From positions 885 to 32,198 of IMG/VR virus record IMGVR_UViG_3300030102_004478: a DNA stretch of 31,314 nucleotides; one strand, given 5' to 3'. Source of the DNA: a virus. The position numbers and the translations under genes are program-made. Below are positions 17,672 through 26,416 of the stretch, one piece after another. The first letter of the stretch is position 1. Each line of letters begins with the position of its first letter. A model generated the notes under the pieces. It worked only from the letters and a program-made list of their open reading frames with translations. It was not told the DNA's origin and made no database searches.

Positions 17672-19187
17672 GCTGCACATCTCCTTCGGGTAATTTAACT
17701 TCTAGTTCTTTGACTTCTCTGATCCACCAAACTCGGGTCCCGGTCCACTTTCCAGCCTCGTTCTTGTATTTGTAGATCGCGTTACAATCTTCGTTGTCGT
17801 TCATTTGTTTCAACCGTTCTTGCATCTGAGGTCTGCTAAGTTTTGTAAACCCACGTTGTTTCAAGAACTCCTGCAAACCTTTTATCTTGAAGTATGTTTT
17901 ACCGTCCTCTGTCCAGGGCTTACCTAGCTCTAGTTCTTCTGGAGACATTGCCCTAATCCTGGACGTGCAATACATTTCAACTAACTCTTTAAACTGACCA
18001 CCCGTAGTCAGTTCCTCTGCAACTTCTATCGTTGCTGCGTTAACCATCATTTCGTTAACCATAGGTTGCCATTCACTTGCTTTTAGCAAAGGAGGCATAT
18101 AATTAAGCTGCTCCATACATGCTTCTTGAAACTGTAGAGGGATCTGTAATTGTTTGGTGGTTAGCTCCAGGCGTTTCCCGTCTACGTCAAGAAAGTACAA
18201 GCGTGGCTCTGACAGCAGGATGGTAAGTCCACCTATGTTTGGCATGGTGTCATCTCTTTGTCCTACACCATACGGCCTGGTCTTGCATAAAGATTTATTA
18301 CAGTGAGAGCACATTGGTTCTTCTTTACACTGATACCCATACTCTTTTTTATCTAACTGAGCCTGGGTCTGCACAATCTCAGCTGCCGGTAACGGTGGTG
18401 TGCAATGCTTTTGATTAACTTCCTCCAGGTGCTTCTTCCAATCCTCTGGATACTTTTTTCTAAGATACGTGCCAACATTGAACATCACTTTATTGCGCGT
18501 TCCTTCTGGAATACCGTTACTTAGAAATAATTGAAGACACGGAGGTGCGTCTGAAAAAAGCTCCCGTTGAGTGCCAAAATCAATCTTCTCTAAATCACCA
18601 AGAGAAACTGTTTTCTTGTCAACAAGGTCAAGGAAATACTCTAGGTCTAACGCATCACTGGTTCCGTTGATTGCGTAGCGCGTGGTTTGGTCTGCAGCAA
18701 AATACGGAAGATTGATAAAGTTACCAACGTCGCCTCGCTCCACAAGAATCTGGTCTTGCTTTGGAAAAATCTCACAACCCGAGTAACCAATCGCTGCAGC
18801 AATCTCGATCAAATATTCACGAACATCTACAGCCAAATACCAATCATCAAGAAACAAAAACAGGTGCGCACCGCCAGACTTTGAGCGACACAGCACCACA
18901 GGTATGTTGTGCTCTTGTATCTTGTCTGCCAGCGCACGATGGTCCATTGGGTATGTATCAATGTCGATAGCCCCGAACTTGCATTTGTTGTCGCTGCGGA
19001 TAGGAATTTGCCCAACACCTGTTTCACCTTTCAGGTGCTGGGCAACAAGGTCTTCCGTGATCGGCTCTCGGACAACGAAACTTTTTGCTTCTGTTTTACC
19101 GTTGCGCCGAGTGTTCCCTATCTGCGTCTGCCCATGTGCTACGTCCGAACCAGCGAACGCAGCCATGAATCTTTTTGTAATAGACAT
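17658..19187 (-). CDS. Archaeo-eukaryotic primase (TOTE-like AEP)
   Basis: 509 aa; primer synthesis for DNA replication. Catalytic motif 1 is KFGAIDIDTYP with Asp75 and Asp77; motif 2 is RSKSGGAHLFLF with His108; later EIFPKQD (139-145) and GNFINLPYF (155-163) match the AEP domain of TOTE-type proteins (GNLIALP-like). A PriCT-like helical segment follows (PPCLQLFLSNGIPEGTRNKV, about 215-234), then a Cys cluster at 287, 293, 296 and 301 (CKEEPMCSHCNKSLC), probably metal-binding. The C-terminal 150 residues are a charged region of unknown role. No helicase domain is fused, unlike T7 gp4; the helicases are separate genes. The start is 3 bp after the SSB-like gene with no strong ribosome-binding site, so coupling is likely. 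Confidence 0.85.
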   Translation of the reverse strand: MSITKRFMAAFAGSDVAHGQTQIGNTRRNGKTEAKSFVVREPITEDLVAQHLKGETGVGQIPIRSDNKCKFGAIDIDTYPMDHRALADKIQEHNIPVVLCRSKSGGAHLFLFLDDWYLAVDVREYLIEIAAAIGYSGCEIFPKQDQILVERGDVGNFINLPYFAADQTTRYAINGTSDALDLEYFLDLVDKKTVSLGDLEKIDFGTQRELFSDAPPCLQLFLSNGIPEGTRNKVMFNVGTYLRKKYPEDWKKHLEEVNQKHCTPPLPAAEIVQTQAQLDKKEYGYQCKEEPMCSHCNKSLCKTRPYGVGQRDDTMPNIGGLTILLSEPRLYFLDVDGKRLELTTKQLQIPLQFQEACMEQLNYMPPLLKASEWQPMVNEMMVNAATIEVAEELTTGGQFKELVEMYCTSRIRAMSPEELELGKPWTEDGKTYFKIKGLQEFLKQRGFTKLSRPQMQERLKQMNDNEDCNAIYKYKNEAGKWTGTRVWWIREVKELEVKLPEGDVQHAPF

Positions 19188-19190
19188 AAA

Positions 19191-19970
19191 TTAGAAAGCG
19201 TCAACACTGTCTTTGTTTGCATTATCGAGGTCTTCAGCCACCGCTTTTGCCTCTCCAGATTGGATCGACTTTCTGAATGCTATGGCAGCATCTAACGTTT
19301 CTTTGTCCTCAACAAAACCGTCATGCTTAACAGCCCAGTTGAACCAGGTGCCCATGTCATTTGATTCCTCTACAGAGGTCAAATGCCATTTAGTCCCGAA
19401 CAACGGTGGACGAACAAGCTCACCGGTCTTTGGATGTTTCATGTGCAGCATTGTTAGTTGTGTCTTCCAACGCTTAGAAACCTTCAAACCAGAAGACTTC
19501 ATGTCCACAATGCCAAATCCAGGCACACCAGAGTCATCCATGACCAAACAATAATGTTGGTCTGACTTCACTAGCTCGTTGCCATCAGGCAGGGTTTCTG
19601 TTGATCCTGTCCTAACCGCCTTTGCAATGTCTGGGTCATCCTTGGACATTTCACCTAAGAATCCACCGCCACTAGCCCTGGGCACGAACTTGAGATATTT
19701 AGTCTCTTGGTAACAGGGTATCACCGTGATACCTGACTCACCGTCCCACTTTTGTCCGGTAACGGTATTGAAGATGTCTCCGTTGGAGGCACCCTCTATA
19801 TATGCAGGATCACGCTTACTAAGTTGTGGCGACAACGCCTGTAGTAAACGCACAAACGGTATTTGTAACTCGCTTGTGTCGTAATCCAGGCCCTCGCCTT
19901 CGTGTGACGAAAATAGATCTAACACATCCGCAGGTAGGTTAGACTCTTTATTAGTTACTGCTTTGCTCAT
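19191..19970 (-). CDS. Probable single-stranded DNA-binding protein (gp2.5-like role)
   Basis: 259 aa; ATG preceded by GAGGAAG. The central part alternates hydrophobic and polar residues (GITVIPCYQETKYLKFVPRA, YCLVMDDSGVPGFGIVDMKS, TKWHLTSVEESN), compatible with an OB fold. The C-terminal 20 residues are acidic and end in DSVDAF. An acidic tail with a terminal aromatic residue is the hallmark of phage SSBs such as T7 gp2.5, where it contacts polymerase and helicase. It is encoded directly before the primase. No SSB family signature can be recognised with certainty, so the assignment rests on tail, context and fold pattern. Confidence 0.6.
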   Translation of the reverse strand: MSKAVTNKESNLPADVLDLFSSHEGEGLDYDTSELQIPFVRLLQALSPQLSKRDPAYIEGASNGDIFNTVTGQKWDGESGITVIPCYQETKYLKFVPRASGGGFLGEMSKDDPDIAKAVRTGSTETLPDGNELVKSDQHYCLVMDDSGVPGFGIVDMKSSGLKVSKRWKTQLTMLHMKHPKTGELVRPPLFGTKWHLTSVEESNDMGTWFNWAVKHDGFVEDKETLDAAIAFRKSIQSGEAKAVAEDLDNANKDSVDAF

Positions 19971-19972
19971 TG

Positions 19973-20536
19973 TTACTTCCTCTTTATCTCTGCAGTTTTT
20001 GCAACATACGCCCCGAACATATCTAGATCAATCGGCAAGCCCTTTTCCACGCGCTCTTTTACAAACGCTTTCAAAGTCATCGCATGAATATGCGTTTTGC
20101 TTTCTGGATGGAACCCTTGTTTTTCTAGGTCTAGCATCATGTCCCTTGCTTTTGTGTCCTCGTCTTTACCGAAGGACAGGATTACATCGTTTTTAATGAT
20201 GTCATCCAAACCGTTGTCACGAAGCCATTGATATGCTTCGTCTCTACGATCTTTGGGGATTGAAGCAGAAACAAACGGTTTAATGGTTACGGACACCTCG
20301 TCTACATCTATACGAGTCATCCCCATTTCGCTCATCAGATCAGGAATACCCTCTGTCTGAATCTTGTGCCTCTGCTGTTTAATTGCTTTTACAGCGGCTT
20401 CTGCTTGCTCAAGATCTTTGTTCAAGGTCTCAAGCTGTCGAACGAGATGCGATAGACTTTTACTCGAAGTCGAATCGACATCTGTCAGCTGGTCAGCAGC
20501 GTCCAGTATTTCTTCAAACAACATAGTTTCGCTCAT
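19973..20536 (-). CDS. Conserved coiled-coil replication-operon protein
   Basis: 187 aa; first gene of the leftward replication operon, ATG with GAGGATG upstream. Residues about 25-62 form a heptad-rich coiled coil (LSHLVRQLETLNKDLEQAEA). Next comes a small domain with IPDLMSEMGMTRIDVDEVSV and IPKDRRDEAYQWLRDNGLDD followed by IIKNDVILSFG, then HAMTLKAFVKERVEKGLPID near the end. I have seen this domain order in other phage replication clusters, but no function is established that I can name. Ends 2 bp before the SSB-like gene. A nuclease-inhibitor or replisome-accessory role is possible but not shown. Confidence 0.65.
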   Translation of the reverse strand: MSETMLFEEILDAADQLTDVDSTSSKSLSHLVRQLETLNKDLEQAEAAVKAIKQQRHKIQTEGIPDLMSEMGMTRIDVDEVSVTIKPFVSASIPKDRRDEAYQWLRDNGLDDIIKNDVILSFGKDEDTKARDMMLDLEKQGFHPESKTHIHAMTLKAFVKERVEKGLPIDLDMFGAYVAKTAEIKRK

Positions 20537-20629
20537 ACAAGTACATCCTCTTCAGGTTAAGTTAGTATTGACTACCGTGACACAGTTTGTTACGTTGTGA
20601 CACGAAATGCAACATTAACTGAGGAGAAT
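20537..20629 (+). promoter_or_regulatory. Divergent control region with GTGACAC direct repeats
   Basis: 93 bp between the start of the leftward replication operon and the rightward SNF2 gene. GTGACAC occurs at 20577-20583 and again at 20597-20603, exactly 20 bp apart (about two helical turns). TTGACT (20568-20573), 17 bp, then TACGTT (20591-20596) is a plausible but weak sigma70-like rightward promoter; the first repeat lies in its spacer and the second just after its -10, where a bound protein would repress. TTTGTTACGTT at 20586-20596 resembles the motif near 30343. No convincing leftward promoter could be seen. Confidence 0.5.
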
Positions 20630-22081
20630 ATGCCTGTCAACTATTATTTTAAAACGACCCCATACGACCATCAGCTAAAGGCTTTGGACCAAAGCTTAAA
20701 CCGAGACAGCTTTGCTTTCTTCATGGAAATGGGAACCGGTAAATCGAAGCTGTTAATCGACACTATTGCCAATCGGGAAGACCTTTCTTTTATGGCTGTG
20801 CTGGCACCAAAAGGTGTCTATCAAAACTGGGTGGTCAAAGAAATACCAGAGCATCTGCCAGAGAACAGACCGTATCGTGTAATCCAGTGGAGAGCGCAAC
20901 CAAACAAAGAGCAGAAGGAAGAGATGAGGTCTGTGGTTGAGCCGTTTGAGGGCCTGACCATTTGGGTGATGAACGTCGAAGCCATGTCTACGTCAAAAGG
21001 ATCACAAGCTCTGTTGTGGCTGGCAAAACGCTTTGGCGACAAAGGTATGATCGCCCTGGACGAGTCCACCACAATAAAGAATGCAAAAGCAAAACGAACA
21101 AAGAACATTGTAAAAGCAGCGCACATGTTTGCCTGTCGTCGCATCCTGACCGGCAGTCCAGTTACACAATCACCTTTGGACCTATTCTCACAGTGTGAGT
21201 TTCTTGGCCCTCGGTTCTTGGGCTACGACAGCTACTATGCTTTTCAGATCAGGTACGCAATCTTACAGAGACGCAACGTGGGTAGTCATCAGTTCTCACA
21301 GGTTGTCGGCTATCGGCACATGGAAGAGTTGTCTGCAAAGCTGGATCAGTTTAGCTATCGCGTATTAAAGAAAGACTGCCTAGATTTGCCAGAAAAAACA
21401 TATATTGCTCGACAGGTCACACTAACTGATGAACAACGTAGAGCATACTGGGAAATAAAGAACGAAGCCTTGACTGTGTTGAACAACGAACTTGTGTCAG
21501 TCAACAGCATAATGACGCAGATGATTCGACTGCAGCAAGTGTTATCTGGTCACATCAAGACGGACAACGACAATACAGTGTCTCTACCAAACAACAGAAT
21601 CAAGTCTGTGCTTGAGGTCTTGGACGAGACCAGTGGCGGTGTAATTATCTGGTCTAGATTTAGACACGATATCAAAGAAATACAAAAAGAAATAAGCAAG
21701 AAGTTTGGTGAGGAGTCTGTTGTTTCTTACTACGGAGACACAACAGACGATGAACGGAAACAAGCTGTGCAGTTATTTCAAGACCCTGGTTCAAGTGTAC
21801 GATTTTTTGTTGGCAACCCACAGACAGCAGGATTTGGTCTGACGCTCACCGAAGCCAATACCGTGATCTACTATGCGAACGACTTTAACCTTGGCACCAG
21901 GATGCAGTCAGAAGACCGTTGTCACCGTATCGGACAAAAGAACCCCGTAACATACATTGACTTGTTGACCCCAAATACAATCGACGAACGTATTGTTAAA
22001 ACGTTACTCAAGAAAATAGATATTAGCGCAAAAGTTTTAGGCGAGGAGGCCCGTGAATGGTTACAACTAACCCCAAAGTAG
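20630..22081 (+). CDS. SNF2-family (SF2) helicase/ATPase
   Basis: 483 aa from ATG 20630, chosen because GAGGAG (20621-20626) precedes it; a GTG at 20597 is in frame but has no such site and lies in the repeat. Motif I MGTGKS (residues 34-39), motif II DEST (144-147, in place of DEAH), motif III LTGSP (173-177), motif IV-like GGVIIWSRFRHDI, motif V NPQTAGFGLTLTEAN (about 396-410), and motif VI QSEDRCHRIGQ (426-436). This is the SNF2/Rad54 double-stranded DNA translocase type common in phage replication modules. It probably remodels DNA or clears bound proteins during replication or recombination. It leads the rightward unit with the 67-aa and 1307-aa genes. Confidence 0.93.
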   Translation: MPVNYYFKTTPYDHQLKALDQSLNRDSFAFFMEMGTGKSKLLIDTIANREDLSFMAVLAPKGVYQNWVVKEIPEHLPENRPYRVIQWRAQPNKEQKEEMRSVVEPFEGLTIWVMNVEAMSTSKGSQALLWLAKRFGDKGMIALDESTTIKNAKAKRTKNIVKAAHMFACRRILTGSPVTQSPLDLFSQCEFLGPRFLGYDSYYAFQIRYAILQRRNVGSHQFSQVVGYRHMEELSAKLDQFSYRVLKKDCLDLPEKTYIARQVTLTDEQRRAYWEIKNEALTVLNNELVSVNSIMTQMIRLQQVLSGHIKTDNDNTVSLPNNRIKSVLEVLDETSGGVIIWSRFRHDIKEIQKEISKKFGEESVVSYYGDTTDDERKQAVQLFQDPGSSVRFFVGNPQTAGFGLTLTEANTVIYYANDFNLGTRMQSEDRCHRIGQKNPVTYIDLLTPNTIDERIVKTLLKKIDISAKVLGEEAREWLQLTPK

Positions 22082-22260
22082 AAAGGTGTTTACAAATTAT
22101 TAAACAGTACAAGTTTGGTAACAACACACACGACCAGACAGTCCAAGAAATGCATCATCTTTCAGGACTGTCGCCGTTTGTCTGTGATGCTTTCCTTAGT
22201 CATATAAAAAAGGATAATATAGTCGAGTTCCCTACCGGCGGCAGAAAGTTAGATGGCTAG
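22057..22260 (+). CDS. Small helical protein downstream of SNF2 helicase
   Basis: 67 aa; ATG with GAGGAGG seven bases upstream, inside the end of the SNF2 gene (25-bp overlap). Basic N-terminus (NPKVERCLQIIKQYKFGNNT) followed by a helical region and SPFVCDAFLSHIKKDNIVEF, which resembles the end of a small winged-helix unit. Overlaps the giant gene downstream by 8 bp. No family recognised; a DNA-binding accessory to the helicase is a guess from shape and position. Confidence 0.65.
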   Translation: MVTTNPKVERCLQIIKQYKFGNNTHDQTVQEMHHLSGLSPFVCDAFLSHIKKDNIVEFPTGGRKLDG

Positions 22261-25200
22261 ACAAAAACGCGACCCTACTGCAATCAGTCCAGGACTTGGT
22301 AGTGCTTTCGGTGAGTTCTTTCGAGGGCAAGGCGATGATGACAGCTATGTTGAGCAACTGGGCAGAGGACTAACTAAAGTTCCCGGAAAGGCGCAAGAGT
22401 TTCTGTCACAGGATATCGGGGACATTGCTGAAGATGTCTCGGACTTTGGGGTTGCTTTTGGACAAGAGGTTGCCAAACAAGCCAAAGAAAATCCATTAAA
22501 GTTTATTGCTGAAACATTTACTCCGTATGGTTACGTTGTCTCCGCAAGAGAAACCAGGGATCTGTTAGAACAAGCAGATGCTCTGCGTGCGCAAGGTCAG
22601 GTTGAACAAGCAGAGGGGCTTGAGGCACTGTCTACAGTTGCTCTGTTAGACCTGATTCCTGGCGGCCGGTTGTTCAGGAAAGCAGGAAATCGAATTGAGA
22701 TTGCAAACGATATTTCTAACCAAGATAGAAATAATTTCCCTATACCAGATCGCGGAGTTAGTTTTAAACCGGCTAAACAGCCATTCATACCAAAAGGCAA
22801 AATTGGTATAGACCAGCTTGAAAGCGGAATCATTAATAAACAACCCAAAGAATTAAAAGAAGCGGCTAGAAAGGCCGGTATTGCCTCGATTGTAACGGGT
22901 AAAAAGGGACAAAAGCAGATTGACTCTGAGTTGTTTAGAGAAAACATAAAATCATTTGACACTACAGGCGACCTTGTAGTCACGTCAAAGCCAATTAACA
23001 GAGGAACCTCAGAACATCCAAATATTGGCGGAGAAGACCCTGAAGGAACAAACCTCAACGGCAATGCCGGTGTTGTGACTTTCTTTAAAAGACGACCTGG
23101 TGGTGCTGCAGCCGTAGAAAACTTCGGTCCAAGAAGATCGGTTATACAAAATCTTATTGGACCTAATCTAAGTCAATACATAAATTCAGTCAGGGGAACG
23201 ACTGCAGAGGCACACGAGTACGACGCAAACTTTGATTCACCTGATGCCTCTATAGATGAACTGGTTGAAACCGAGTTAGAGCGTTTAAAAACAACCAACT
23301 TTGGTTTGAGCGAACAGTACGAAAATGTTGTCAGTAAGCTTTTAAACGATGACTTGTTTAAAAAAGAACTTAAAAACGCGATTGGAACAAGAAGGTTTAA
23401 AGACTTTAATAAACAAATCGCCTCAATAAGAACAGCTGCAACAACTCCAGGTGTGCTTGTTCCAGCTGGCATTACTGACAATGTTAATAGGCGAATAGTT
23501 GAATCGTTTGAAATTACAAATCCAGATCGTGGAGATGCTGAAACATTAGCACGAGGAAACCCATCACCACATGTAAATATAACTTTATTTAGTCGTCTTG
23601 GCATGAGTCCTGATGACATGGGCCGTTTAATGGCATATGCGGAACAAGAAGGATTAGATACTGTTTCAAAATCATTAACAGACCAAATGAATTTTGTTCG
23701 GGTTGCCCTAGAACAAGTGGAAAGAAATCAAAACTTACCTTTAGATCAACAAGATCCATTTTCCTCGTTAGATGTGTACAACGAACTAAGAGACACTTCT
23801 AGAGATTTGATTCCAGAATATACAACAAGTGATCTTGTTGAATTAGTCGATAAGGCCAAAGAAAAATTTAAAAAGCAAAAATTAGAGGTAAAAGACATTT
23901 TTCTCCCCTTTGCGAGATACGCCAATAATTTTGTGTTTGACAAAAATCTTACGTCTTCACTACGTCAAGAAACTACTTCTCCTGTAACTCCGATCCGGGC
24001 TTTGTTGGGGTCTGATGATTTATTTGAAGGACGAGGCGGAGGGTTTAGCTTTGGCAGAATAGGTAAAATGGAGCTACGCGACGATTACAGACCTGGAGTA
24101 ATCAGTGCGGGTTCTAATCAAAGGCTTTTTTACAACGAAAACTTTGATGACGACATAAATCTTGCAGTTGATGATTCGGTTGATGACATCAAGGGACTAG
24201 AAGATACTGACAGGCACAGTGGAGAGTTTCTTAGACCACTGGATCCTTATGTTGCAAAACACCAGGGCGGATTTAGTCGAGTTACCGATAATTTTGTGCT
24301 GACAAATACTGGTGGCAGGTTCTTTACTGAAGATGATATTGGTAAAGATCTAGAGTTTGAACAAAGCTTACTGCCAAGAGACTATATAGTAAATTCAAGT
24401 GGTCGTATTGATACAACTTACACAGGAGACGTTGGACCGGCAGGGAGCGTCTTAAAAGCCCGACATAGTTTAGAATATCAACCCGACCCACGCGGACAAG
24501 CAAATTATGGTAGTCAACTTGAGAAGGACCAAGCTGAAGCATTAAAAACAGCGGGTACACCTGTACGTTTTCCAGCTACAACCCTTAATCAAAAAGTAGA
24601 AAATTTAAAAGCGTTAGAAACAATTGCTGAAAACAAAGACGTGTTGATAAACAACCAGAATCCTACGATTAAAAATATGAAAAATAGACTGCATGTCGAA
24701 ATCTTACCCAAACCTTATCGAGCCGTGACATTTGGCAAAAGAGGGACAAAAGAAAAAGCAACCAACATATCCACGTTTCAAGACGTAAATCCACCTGTTA
24801 ATGTTGGACTAGATCGTAGCCTAAGACCTAATCAATTAGTCACACGAAGATCAGACGTAGAAAATCTTGGAGGGGAACTGTTTGATGGTCCTACTGATCT
24901 TTACAAAGAGATATCAGGAGGCAACATCAACAGCCAATACACAAGAGATATTAAAACTCTTTCTAAAGGCTTGGCTAAGTTTACAAAAGAGTTAAAGAAA
25001 CCTGTGGAAGAGTTAACTGAAGCAGAAGTTAATAACCTACATAAACAGTATTTTGATGATCTCGAGCTTTTTAATGCGTTTGAACGTGCAAATAAGCATG
25101 TTGCCAATACAGTTTTATTACTACCGCAAAGACAGGCCGATGGGTCACCAAGTTTGTCGGCTGTAGAAATGAAAAAATTGCTTAACGAATCTGCGGTCAA

Positions 25201-26176
25201 GTATTTTATGGACGAACGTATTCTGCAAAGAGGACCTAACCAAGTACAAAGAGATCTTTTAGGTGATACCACCCCCGAGATTATTCAACGAGCCGAAGCT
25301 GAAGATCTTTTGCTTAGTAAAAATGCTAGCCAAGCTGATAATTTAGAAGAAGGTTTAAAGCTTGGTGTGGAACAGCGGCAAACAAGAGACGAAACAGTTC
25401 AAGAGTTTGCAAGACTAAGAGAACCAACCTCGACTACTGCACCCAAACTTTTTGGTTACCTAGATGTTGATCTTGACGAAAGATTAATGCCTGATACCCG
25501 AAGGCCCTTAATTTTTAAACGCTACAGTCAATATCTTGGTCTCGATTCGGGTGTTAACGAAATTTTCCCAGGATACTTGTATGAAGCAAATGTTACGCAA
25601 CAAAAACAAATTAAAGGTGCGGTGCTTGATGCAATTAGGAACACAGATTCACAAGCAATTAGTTCTCCCGGAGTTGTTAGAATACAGTTACCCGACTTTA
25701 ACCCAAACTTACCTGCCGATGAGGTTCTTAATCCACAATACAAATACATGTCGTCTGAAGGCCAATTTAATGATCCACGTTTAAGTGCTAAGGCATCGGG
25801 TACAACAGAGCAATTTAAACCACAGGTTTATAAAGACATGCATCGTAATCATGTTTCAGTTGTAAAAGACCTAAACGCTGACTTACCCTGGGCGGAAAAA
25901 GGTGAAGTGCCAGAGGGTAAACCACGTTTTTACGCTGACATATTACCAACCGGTAATATTCCAGACCGTGTTTTGGCGACACCAGACAAAAACGAAACAA
26001 TTATGTTAAGGATTAGACCAGTGATTCGTTGGGATAAAGAGGCTGGCGACTACTTTAAAACGGAGCCGTTACCTTTTAGAGATGGTGGCTTGGTCAGCTT
26101 GCCCAAGATGGCTCCTGGTCTGGAGCCTTTGCTCAGAAAGTATCGCAGAGAAGGCACTCTCTCACACTTTATTTAA
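22253..26176 (+). CDS. Giant 1307-aa protein of unknown function, probably virion-associated
   Basis: The ATG lies within the end of the 67-aa gene with no strong ribosome-binding site, so coupling is likely. The N-terminus (ISPGLGSAFGEFFRGQGDDD, then LGRGLTKVPGKAQEFLSQDI) has the Gly-rich, amphipathic look of internal virion proteins, and about 100-140 are helical (LEQADALRAQGQVEQAEGLE). The rest is a mixed, hydrophilic, Asn/Asp/Arg-rich sequence without long hydrophobic segments. Near the C-terminus, PFRDGGLVSLPKMAPG (about 1274-1289) precedes a basic tail (LRKYRREGTLSHFI). No nuclease, protease, kinase, polymerase or toxin motif was identified. Although it adjoins replication genes, its features point to packaged or ejected protein, away from the main virion operon. 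Confidence is high that it is a gene, low for its function. Confidence 0.75.
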   Translation: MARQKRDPTAISPGLGSAFGEFFRGQGDDDSYVEQLGRGLTKVPGKAQEFLSQDIGDIAEDVSDFGVAFGQEVAKQAKENPLKFIAETFTPYGYVVSARETRDLLEQADALRAQGQVEQAEGLEALSTVALLDLIPGGRLFRKAGNRIEIANDISNQDRNNFPIPDRGVSFKPAKQPFIPKGKIGIDQLESGIINKQPKELKEAARKAGIASIVTGKKGQKQIDSELFRENIKSFDTTGDLVVTSKPINRGTSEHPNIGGEDPEGTNLNGNAGVVTFFKRRPGGAAAVENFGPRRSVIQNLIGPNLSQYINSVRGTTAEAHEYDANFDSPDASIDELVETELERLKTTNFGLSEQYENVVSKLLNDDLFKKELKNAIGTRRFKDFNKQIASIRTAATTPGVLVPAGITDNVNRRIVESFEITNPDRGDAETLARGNPSPHVNITLFSRLGMSPDDMGRLMAYAEQEGLDTVSKSLTDQMNFVRVALEQVERNQNLPLDQQDPFSSLDVYNELRDTSRDLIPEYTTSDLVELVDKAKEKFKKQKLEVKDIFLPFARYANNFVFDKNLTSSLRQETTSPVTPIRALLGSDDLFEGRGGGFSFGRIGKMELRDDYRPGVISAGSNQRLFYNENFDDDINLAVDDSVDDIKGLEDTDRHSGEFLRPLDPYVAKHQGGFSRVTDNFVLTNTGGRFFTEDDIGKDLEFEQSLLPRDYIVNSSGRIDTTYTGDVGPAGSVLKARHSLEYQPDPRGQANYGSQLEKDQAEALKTAGTPVRFPATTLNQKVENLKALETIAENKDVLINNQNPTIKNMKNRLHVEILPKPYRAVTFGKRGTKEKATNISTFQDVNPPVNVGLDRSLRPNQLVTRRSDVENLGGELFDGPTDLYKEISGGNINSQYTRDIKTLSKGLAKFTKELKKPVEELTEAEVNNLHKQYFDDLELFNAFERANKHVANTVLLLPQRQADGSPSLSAVEMKKLLNESAVKYFMDERILQRGPNQVQRDLLGDTTPEIIQRAEAEDLLLSKNASQADNLEEGLKLGVEQRQTRDETVQEFARLREPTSTTAPKLFGYLDVDLDERLMPDTRRPLIFKRYSQYLGLDSGVNEIFPGYLYEANVTQQKQIKGAVLDAIRNTDSQAISSPGVVRIQLPDFNPNLPADEVLNPQYKYMSSEGQFNDPRLSAKASGTTEQFKPQVYKDMHRNHVSVVKDLNADLPWAEKGEVPEGKPRFYADILPTGNIPDRVLATPDKNETIMLRIRPVIRWDKEAGDYFKTEPLPFRDGGLVSLPKMAPGLEPLLRKYRREGTLSHFI

Positions 26177-26416
26177 ATCAAATGTGCTCGTGCCATTCGT
26201 ATTGGCACCGTAGAATTGCGCAGCTTCAGCAATAAACGGTAGATCTATCAAGCAGCGAGTGCGGTTCGCTGAGTCCATGGCTGAGAAAGCTTTATGACAT
26301 GCAGCCAGGGCATCTCTTAACGTATCATGTCTGGTGTCAGTGATACCGATCTCAAATAACTTTTGAGATAACTCGTTGCCAGCAAAAACATTTGTTAGCG
26401 GTCTTGCTCCATTCAT
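26162..26416 (-). CDS. Small protein, last gene of the leftward small-gene block
   Basis: 84 aa; its ATG overlaps the TAA of the upstream gene by one base (TAATG). Helical pattern with DTLRDALAACHKAFSAMDSA and RTRCLIDLPFIAEAAQFYGA; two Cys. Its 3' end overlaps the convergent end of the giant gene by 15 bp, leaving no space for a separate terminator. No recognised family. Confidence 0.55.
   Translation of the reverse strand: MNGARPLTNVFAGNELSQKLFEIGITDTRHDTLRDALAACHKAFSAMDSANRTRCLIDLPFIAEAAQFYGANTNGTSTFDLNKV

Noticed and set aside
20597-20629. GTG start for the SNF2 gene adding 11 residues
   Set aside because: No ribosome-binding site; it lies on the second GTGACAC repeat, while ATG 20630 has GAGGAG in place.
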